Shown here in pieces: positions 43,095 through 47,521 of a DNA stretch of 47,521 bases. The position numbers and the translations under genes are program-made. The stretch spans positions 1 to 47,521 of the forward strand of contig JANNRR010000097.1 of NCBI GenBank assembly GCA_031401675.1. The letters are read 5' to 3'. The stretch's first letter is position 1, and the number at the start of each line of letters is the position of its first letter. This DNA comes from JANNRR01 sp031401675. GTDB lineage: Bacteria > Pseudomonadota > Alphaproteobacteria > Rhodobacterales > Rhodobacteraceae. Below the pieces are notes generated by a model, which was given only the letters and a program-made list of their open reading frames with translations, searched no databases and had not been told where the DNA came from.

Positions 43095-43920
43095 CCGACC
43101 GATTACCGACGACGGGCCCACCGGGCTGGAGGGCGATTCCCCGGCCGAAATCGAAATCCGAATCGCCGCCTCCGGTGTGGCCAGGGCGGTGCTGTTGCTG
43201 GTGCCGCTGGTCACGCTCGGGGTGCTTGGCGGCATGTTCATTGGCTTCGGTGCCATGGCGTTTATTGCGGCGACAAGCGGGGTGGAACTCAGCGGGCCGG
43301 TACGGTTGCTGGGCGGCGTGGCCTTCTGTCTTGGGTTGGTGCTGGTTGTGGTCGGCGGGGCGGAACTGTTCACCGGCAACGCGCTGATCGTCATGGCCTG
43401 GGCCGAAGGCCGGGTTTCCACGGCCCTGCTGCTGCGCAACTGGGCCGTGGTCTTGCCAAGCAATCTGGCCGGGGCGATTGTTGTGGCCCTGATCATGGAT
43501 CAGGCCGGGCTGCTGCAAGGCGCTCACGGCGAGCGCGCGGCGGCCATTGCCGAAGCCAAGCTGGGGCTTGCGCTGGCCGAAGCGTTCTGGCGCGGGGTGC
43601 TGTGCAATTCGCTGGTCTGTCTGGCAGTGTGGCTTGCCATGGCCTCGCGCAGTGCCGGCGGCAAGATTCTGGCGATCATCTTTCCGATCACGACCTTTGT
43701 CGCGGCCGGGTTCGAGCATTCGGTGGCGAATTTCTACCTGATCCCGGCGGGGATGCTGGCGGGGACAAGCGGCGGCTGGACCGAGGTCTTGGCGAACTGG
43801 GTGCCGGTCACACTTGGCAACATCCTTGGCGGTGCCGGCGGGGTGGCGCTGTCCTACCGGCTGGCCTACGGGCGGCGGCAGGCGACGCTGGACAATTCAG
43901 GCGAACCGCCGACGACGTGA
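43051..43920 (+). CDS. Formate/nitrite transporter (FNT) family protein
   Basis: A membrane protein of 289 residues from ATG 43051, with six predicted spans. Family motifs are LVTLGVLGGMFIGFGAMAF, VVGGAELFTGNALIVMAW, NLAGAIV, RGVLCNSLVCLAVWLA and GFEHSVANFYLIPAGM, as in FocA/NirC channels; the anion is not certain. The start is odd: the natural ATGA at 43091 is in the wrong frame, and the only in-frame start (43051) lies 44 bp inside the preceding gene. A one-base indel near 43100 would join MTDR to the conserved ITDDGPTGLEGDSPAEIE. Confidence 0.85.
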   Translation: MHCWAIAGSGRPTDDRPITDDGPTGLEGDSPAEIEIRIAASGVARAVLLLVPLVTLGVLGGMFIGFGAMAFIAATSGVELSGPVRLLGGVAFCLGLVLVVVGGAELFTGNALIVMAWAEGRVSTALLLRNWAVVLPSNLAGAIVVALIMDQAGLLQGAHGERAAAIAEAKLGLALAEAFWRGVLCNSLVCLAVWLAMASRSAGGKILAIIFPITTFVAAGFEHSVANFYLIPAGMLAGTSGGWTEVLANWVPVTLGNILGGAGGVALSYRLAYGRRQATLDNSGEPPTT

Positions 43921-43984
43921 GCGGCCCACTGTCCGGGCCCCGCTCGTGACTCGCTAGAACCCGAAGCCGGGCCCGGATCCTGCC

Positions 43985-44482
43985 CTAGTAGATGTACCGG
44001 ATCTGGTCCGCCCAATAGCGTTCCATCCGCTTCAGCGAGCCGTTGATCTCGTCAATGCCGTTCAGCCCCAGCACACCGCGCTTTTCCAGCCCCTCGGCGT
44101 GGCGGGCGAACAGGTCGCCGACGATGCCGCGGATGCGCCGCCCCTTTTCGGTCAACCGCACCCGGACCGAGCGGCGGTCGATCTCGGAGCGCTGATGGTG
44201 CATGAACCCCATCTCGACCAGTTTCTTCAGATTGTAGCTGACGTTGCTGCCCTGATAGTAGCCGCGCGATTTCAGCTCGCCCGCCGTCACCTCGTTTTCG
44301 CCGATGTTGAACAGCAACAGCGCCTGCACCGAGTTGATTTCAAGGATCGCCAGCCGCTCGAACTCATCCTTGATCACGTCGAGCAACAGCCGGTGCAAAC
44401 GCTCGACCAGCGCCAGGCTTTCCAGATAGCCGGCCATGAATCCCTGCCGCGGGGCGTCCAGCATGGCTGCGTGAATACTCAT
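43985..44482 (-). CDS. MarR-family transcriptional regulator
   Basis: A 165-residue winged-helix regulator: ILEINSVQALLLFNIGENEVTAGELKSRGYYQGSNVSYNLKKLVEMGFMHHQRSEIDRRSVRVRLTEKGRRI. It resembles the alphaproteobacterial LdtR-like group (cell-wall and stress control), but this subgroup call is tentative. ATG at 44482 follows ACGGAGAG. The DNA before it is AT-rich and may hold its operator. It is transcribed away from the following sdhE-like gene's stop. Confidence 0.8.
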   Translation of the reverse strand: MSIHAAMLDAPRQGFMAGYLESLALVERLHRLLLDVIKDEFERLAILEINSVQALLLFNIGENEVTAGELKSRGYYQGSNVSYNLKKLVEMGFMHHQRSEIDRRSVRVRLTEKGRRIRGIVGDLFARHAEGLEKRGVLGLNGIDEINGSLKRMERYWADQIRYIY

Positions 44483-44584
44483 CAAACTCTCCGTCCTTCG
44501 TGATCATGGCGAGATTGGCGCGGAAACGCCAAGATTCAGTTAAACCTGCACAAAACCATCTAAAATCCGACAGGCTTGGCCGGA

Positions 44585-44866
44585 TCAGCCGGCGCGGCTG
44601 CCCCGACCGGCCCCGGCAAAGGCCGCGATGTCGGCGATCAGGGCGGCAAAACGCGGCGGGGCACCCGGCTGACCGGTGATCCAGGCATAGAGGTCCTGGT
44701 CATTTTGCCCCATCAGCGCGTCGATGTTTGCCAGATCCGCTGCGGACATTGCCGCCAGCCGGGCATCGGCAAAGGGGCCGAGGATCAGGTCCATCTCTTT
44801 CATGCCGCGCCGCCAGGCCCGCATCCGCAGGCGCTTCAGCCGGTCCGCATCCGTTTCAACTGCCAC
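44585..44866 (-). CDS. sdhE: FAD assembly factor SdhE
   Basis: A 93-residue protein of the SdhE family that helps insert covalent FAD into succinate dehydrogenase. It contains RLRMRAWRRGMKEMDLILGPF with the RGxxE motif (R20-G21...E24) and the ending DQDLYAWITGQ. GTG at 44866 is chosen because GGAAAGGAT precedes it and the family begins here; the frame extends upstream without family match. It faces away from the aspartate aminotransferase gene. Confidence 0.85.
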   Translation of the reverse strand: MAVETDADRLKRLRMRAWRRGMKEMDLILGPFADARLAAMSAADLANIDALMGQNDQDLYAWITGQPGAPPRFAALIADIAAFAGAGRGSRAG

Positions 44867-44971
44867 CGCCCCGATCCTTTCCGAACGCAAGTCCTGCTTG
44901 AATGCCAGCGGCCTGCGCCCTAAGACATGGCCGCCCGACAGGGCGCACGCAAGTTCCAACCGGAGTTCCCA

Positions 44972-46174
44972 ATGCCGTTCCTTTCGAAAACGCTCGACCG
45001 GGTCAAACCTTCACCCACCATCGCCGTCACCACCAAGGCGGCGGAACTGAAGGCGGCCGGGCGCGACGTGATCGGGCTTGGTGCGGGCGAGCCGGATTTC
45101 GACACCCCGCAGAACATCAAGGATGCGGCGATTGCGGCGATTCAGGCCGGCAAGACCAAATACACCGCTGTCGACGGCATTCCCGAGTTGAAACAGGCGA
45201 TCTGCGCCAAATTCGCCCGCGAGAACCGGCTGACCTATGTCCCCGCCCAGATCAGCGTCGGCACCGGCGGCAAGCAGACGCTGTTCAACGCGCTGATGGC
45301 GTCGCTCAATCCCGGGGACGAGGTGATCATTCCGGCCCCCTATTGGGTCAGCTATCCCGACATGGTGCTGCTGGCCGGCGGCGAACCGGTGGTGGTGACC
45401 GGCCCGTTGCAGACCGGCTACAAGATCACCGCCGACATGCTGGAAGCGGCGATCACCCCGAAAACCAAATGGTTCATCTTCAACTCGCCGTCGAACCCGA
45501 CCGGTGCCGGATACACGCGGACCGAGTTGAAAGCGCTGACCGACGTGCTGGTGCGCCATCGCCAAGTCTGGGTGATGAGCGACGACATGTACGAACATCT
45601 GGCTTTTGACGGCTTCGAATTCTGTACCCCGGCCGAAGTGGAGCCGGGGCTTTATGACCGCACGCTGACCTGCAACGGCGTGTCGAAGGCCTATGCCATG
45701 ACCGGCTGGCGCATCGGCTATGCCGCCGGGCCGACCAACCTGATCAAGGCAATGGCCAAGATCCAGTCGCAATCCACCTCCAACCCCTGTTCGATCAGCC
45801 AATGGGCGGCGGTCGAGGCGCTGAACGGGCCGCAGGATTACATCGCGATGAGCCGGGACGCGTTTCAGCGCCGCCGCAATCTGGTGGTGGCGATGCTGAA
45901 CGCGGCGGAAGGCATCACCTGCCCGACCCCGGAGGGCGCGTTCTACGTCTATCCCTCGATCGCGGGCTGCATCGGCAAGACCAGCGCGGCCGGCACCAAA
46001 CTGGTGGATGACGAAGCGTTCGCCACGGCCTTGCTGGAGGAAACCGGCGTGGCCGTGGTGTTCGGCGCGGCCTTCGGGCTTTCGCCCAACTTCCGCGTCA
46101 GTTACGCTACGTCGGATGCGGCGCTGACCGAGGCCTGCACGCGGATTCAGGGCTTTTGCAAGAGCCTGACCTGA
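44972..46174 (+). CDS. Aspartate aminotransferase (class I, PLP)
   Basis: A 400-residue PLP enzyme moving the amino group between aspartate and 2-oxoglutarate. Motifs are IGLGAGEPDFDTPQNI, YTAVDGIPELKQAI, NSPSNPTGAGY, and the PLP-lysine segment CNGVSKAYAMTGWRIGYAAGP (Lys about 238), then SQSTSNPCSISQWAA. This is the class Ib type found in alphaproteobacteria. ATG at 44972 matches family starts (MPFLSKTLDRVKPSPTIAV). Confidence 0.93.
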   Translation: MPFLSKTLDRVKPSPTIAVTTKAAELKAAGRDVIGLGAGEPDFDTPQNIKDAAIAAIQAGKTKYTAVDGIPELKQAICAKFARENRLTYVPAQISVGTGGKQTLFNALMASLNPGDEVIIPAPYWVSYPDMVLLAGGEPVVVTGPLQTGYKITADMLEAAITPKTKWFIFNSPSNPTGAGYTRTELKALTDVLVRHRQVWVMSDDMYEHLAFDGFEFCTPAEVEPGLYDRTLTCNGVSKAYAMTGWRIGYAAGPTNLIKAMAKIQSQSTSNPCSISQWAAVEALNGPQDYIAMSRDAFQRRRNLVVAMLNAAEGITCPTPEGAFYVYPSIAGCIGKTSAAGTKLVDDEAFATALLEETGVAVVFGAAFGLSPNFRVSYATSDAALTEACTRIQGFCKSLT

Positions 46175-46214
46175 TCGGCGTGCACCCTGGGGCCGGCCTG
46201 ACAAAGGGAACACT

Positions 46215-46631
46215 ATGGCGGGCGATCTGCCGGACTATTACTTCCGCATCCGCGACAACGGTGCCACGGTGTTTCGGGTCGATACCGAAAACCGCCAGCG
46301 CCGGATCGACATGGATCAGATCGCCACCGTCAATGTGAAAAGCGGCGAGATCAAGCCGCATGGTGACCGGCAACTGACGGCCGAGGATACCAGGGCAATC
46401 CGCGACTGGACCGAGGCGCGGACGGCGCTGCTGGCCAGCCGCGACATCGACGACATCCACCGCGCCGTCGACTACATGAACCTGACCACGCACTGGGCGC
46501 AGACCAAGGCCGGCGACGATCAGCTGGAAAACGTCACCGACGCGCTGCTGCTGGCGATGCACGACCTGCGCTCGGTTCTGGTGCGCAAGAAGGCCGAGCG
46601 CCTGATGAAGGGGCAGCCGGGCGAGGATTGA
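46215..46631 (+). CDS. Conserved hypothetical protein
   Basis: A 138-residue soluble protein, start MAGDLPDYYFRIRDNGATVF with RVDTENRQRRIDMDQIATVNVKSGEIKPHG, a likely beta-rich N-terminal part. A helical C-terminus follows (RAVDYMNLTTHWAQTKAGDDQLENVTDALLLAMHDLRSVLVRKKAERL). I do not recognise a function. ATG at 46215 follows AAAGGGAAC. It lies 40 bp after the aminotransferase and may be cotranscribed. Confidence 0.7.
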   Translation: MAGDLPDYYFRIRDNGATVFRVDTENRQRRIDMDQIATVNVKSGEIKPHGDRQLTAEDTRAIRDWTEARTALLASRDIDDIHRAVDYMNLTTHWAQTKAGDDQLENVTDALLLAMHDLRSVLVRKKAERLMKGQPGED

Positions 46632-46636
46632 ACGCC

Positions 46637-47521
46637 TCAGGCTAGCGCGCCCTGCCGCGCCGGCCCCAGCCAGAACCGCACCGACAGCGCGATCCAGACC
46701 GTAGCCAGGCCAAGCACCAGCCCGGACCAGACGCCGATACCGCCCAGATCAAGCGTGAAGCCAAGGACATAGGCCGCCGGCATCCCGATCAGCCAATAGC
46801 TGACCAGCGCGATCACCATCGGCACCTGCACATCCTGTACGCCGCGCAGCAGGCCCAGCACCATCGCCTGCCCGCCATCGGCCAACTGAAAGATCGCCGC
46901 CATCGTCATCAGGGTGATCCCGGCAGCAACGACATTCGGTGTCGCCGGATCGGCCGGGTTCAGGAACAGGCGCACCAGAAACTCCGGGATCGCCAGAAAC
47001 ACCGCAATGGTGGCGGCGGCGAACAGGACCGACAGCACCACCCCGGTCAGCGCACCGTCGCGCAGGTCCTGCGCATCGCCGCGCCCGTGCGCCTGGCCGG
47101 CCCTGATCGTGGCGGCATTCGACAGGCCCAGATGTACCAGAAACGTGACCGCGGTGATCTGAGTCGCGATGCCGTGCGCGGCCAACATCTCTGCCCCCGC
47201 CCAGCCCATCATGATCGCGGCACCGGCAAACATCCCGACCTCGGCCAGCATCTGCATACTGACCGGCCAGCCGAGTTGAAAGATCCGCGACAGCGCTTCA
47301 CGGTCCACCCGCCAGAAGTTGCGCAAGAGCCGGTGCTGCGGAAACTTGCGCAAGGCATAGGCCAGCAACACCAGCGTCACCGCCCCGTCGGTCAGCAGCG
47401 ACGAGATTGCCGCCCCGCGAATGCCCAGTGCCGGCATCCCCATGTGCCCGAAGATCAGCACCCAGTTCAGCCAGGCATGCAGCACCAGCGCCGACAGGGT
47501 CACCACCATGATCGCCATGGT
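46637..47521 (-). CDS. MATE-family multidrug efflux transporter (5' partial)
   Basis: The C-terminal ~295 residues of a NorM-like MATE antiporter, which exports cationic compounds using a Na+ or H+ gradient. Repeated spans are clear: LSALVLHAWLNWVLIFGHMGMPALGIRGAAISSLL, RIFQLGWPVSMQMLAEVGMFAGAAIMMGW and VLGLLRGVQDVQVPMVIALVSYWLIGMPAAY. The start lies beyond the right edge; an ATG at 47518 is internal. Confidence 0.88.
   Translation of the reverse strand, partial: TMAIMVVTLSALVLHAWLNWVLIFGHMGMPALGIRGAAISSLLTDGAVTLVLLAYALRKFPQHRLLRNFWRVDREALSRIFQLGWPVSMQMLAEVGMFAGAAIMMGWAGAEMLAAHGIATQITAVTFLVHLGLSNAATIRAGQAHGRGDAQDLRDGALTGVVLSVLFAAATIAVFLAIPEFLVRLFLNPADPATPNVVAAGITLMTMAAIFQLADGGQAMVLGLLRGVQDVQVPMVIALVSYWLIGMPAAYVLGFTLDLGGIGVWSGLVLGLATVWIALSVRFWLGPARQGALA

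Overview
The window looks like a chromosomal segment of an alphaproteobacterium of the order Rhodobacterales (Rhodobacteraceae). The basis is the high-GC codon use, the RibB carrying a degenerate GTP cyclohydrolase II-like tail, HlyU- and DUF1194-type genes, a soxBDAG sarcosine oxidase operon, a dnaG-rpoD pair, nrdR-ribD, glpX-recJ and an alphaproteobacterial tRNA-Glu. No phage, CRISPR array or rRNA was seen. The left edge cuts an IS630-family transposase and the right edge cuts a MATE transporter.

Layout. 0-4.5 kb: IS630 end, alpha/beta-hydrolase lipoprotein, unknown membrane protein, exported beta-carbonic-anhydrase-like protein, a 25-residue membrane peptide, a cold-shock protein and a SnoaL-like protein. 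4.5-7.8 kb (minus strand): ribE, an unknown gene, ribB, ribH and nusB, mostly overlapping, so one flavin operon. 7.8-12.7 kb: capsule export/assembly genes kpsS-like, wza-like and kpsC-like. 12.7-15 kb: homoserine dehydrogenase, a small lipoprotein and a TetR regulator with a perfect palindromic operator. 15-18 kb (minus strand): three coupled Tad-type pseudopilin genes, one with a von Willebrand A domain. 18-20.3 kb: glutamate dehydrogenase and a flavodoxin. 20.3-25.6 kb: a regulatory region with a perfect FNR box and 11-bp phased repeats, then the four-subunit sarcosine oxidase. 25.7-29.8 kb: dnaG and rpoD. 29.8-33 kb: an accessory patch with a Mug-like glycosylase, a palindromic repeat element, a YefM/YoeB toxin-antitoxin pair whose toxin has lost its stop codon, HlyU, a monooxygenase-fold protein, dodecin and a dienelactone hydrolase. 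33-37.6 kb: nrdR, ribD, glpX and recJ. 37.6-38.5 kb: tRNA-Glu, a second palindromic element and an AT-richer SnoaL-like gene. 38.5-47.5 kb: thyX, a surface lipoprotein with its Slam-type outer-membrane exporter, glyoxalase-DUF1194-FNT transporter genes, a MarR regulator, sdhE, an aspartate aminotransferase, an unknown gene and the MATE transporter.

How it fits together. Flavin supply is split over two loci (ribE-ribB-ribH and ribD). The window also has many flavin users or handlers: sarcosine oxidase, ThyX, flavodoxin, dodecin and SdhE. The positions of ribD|glpX and ribE..hom are what one inversion would give, starting from the gene orders I recall for relatives (nrdR-ribD-ribE-ribB-ribH-nusB and hom-glpX-recJ), with the capsule genes at one junction. 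The best candidates for something new are the lipoprotein/Slam pair at 39.6-41.8 kb, the stop-loss YoeB toxin, and the phased tandem repeats in front of the sarcosine oxidase operon and of rpoD.
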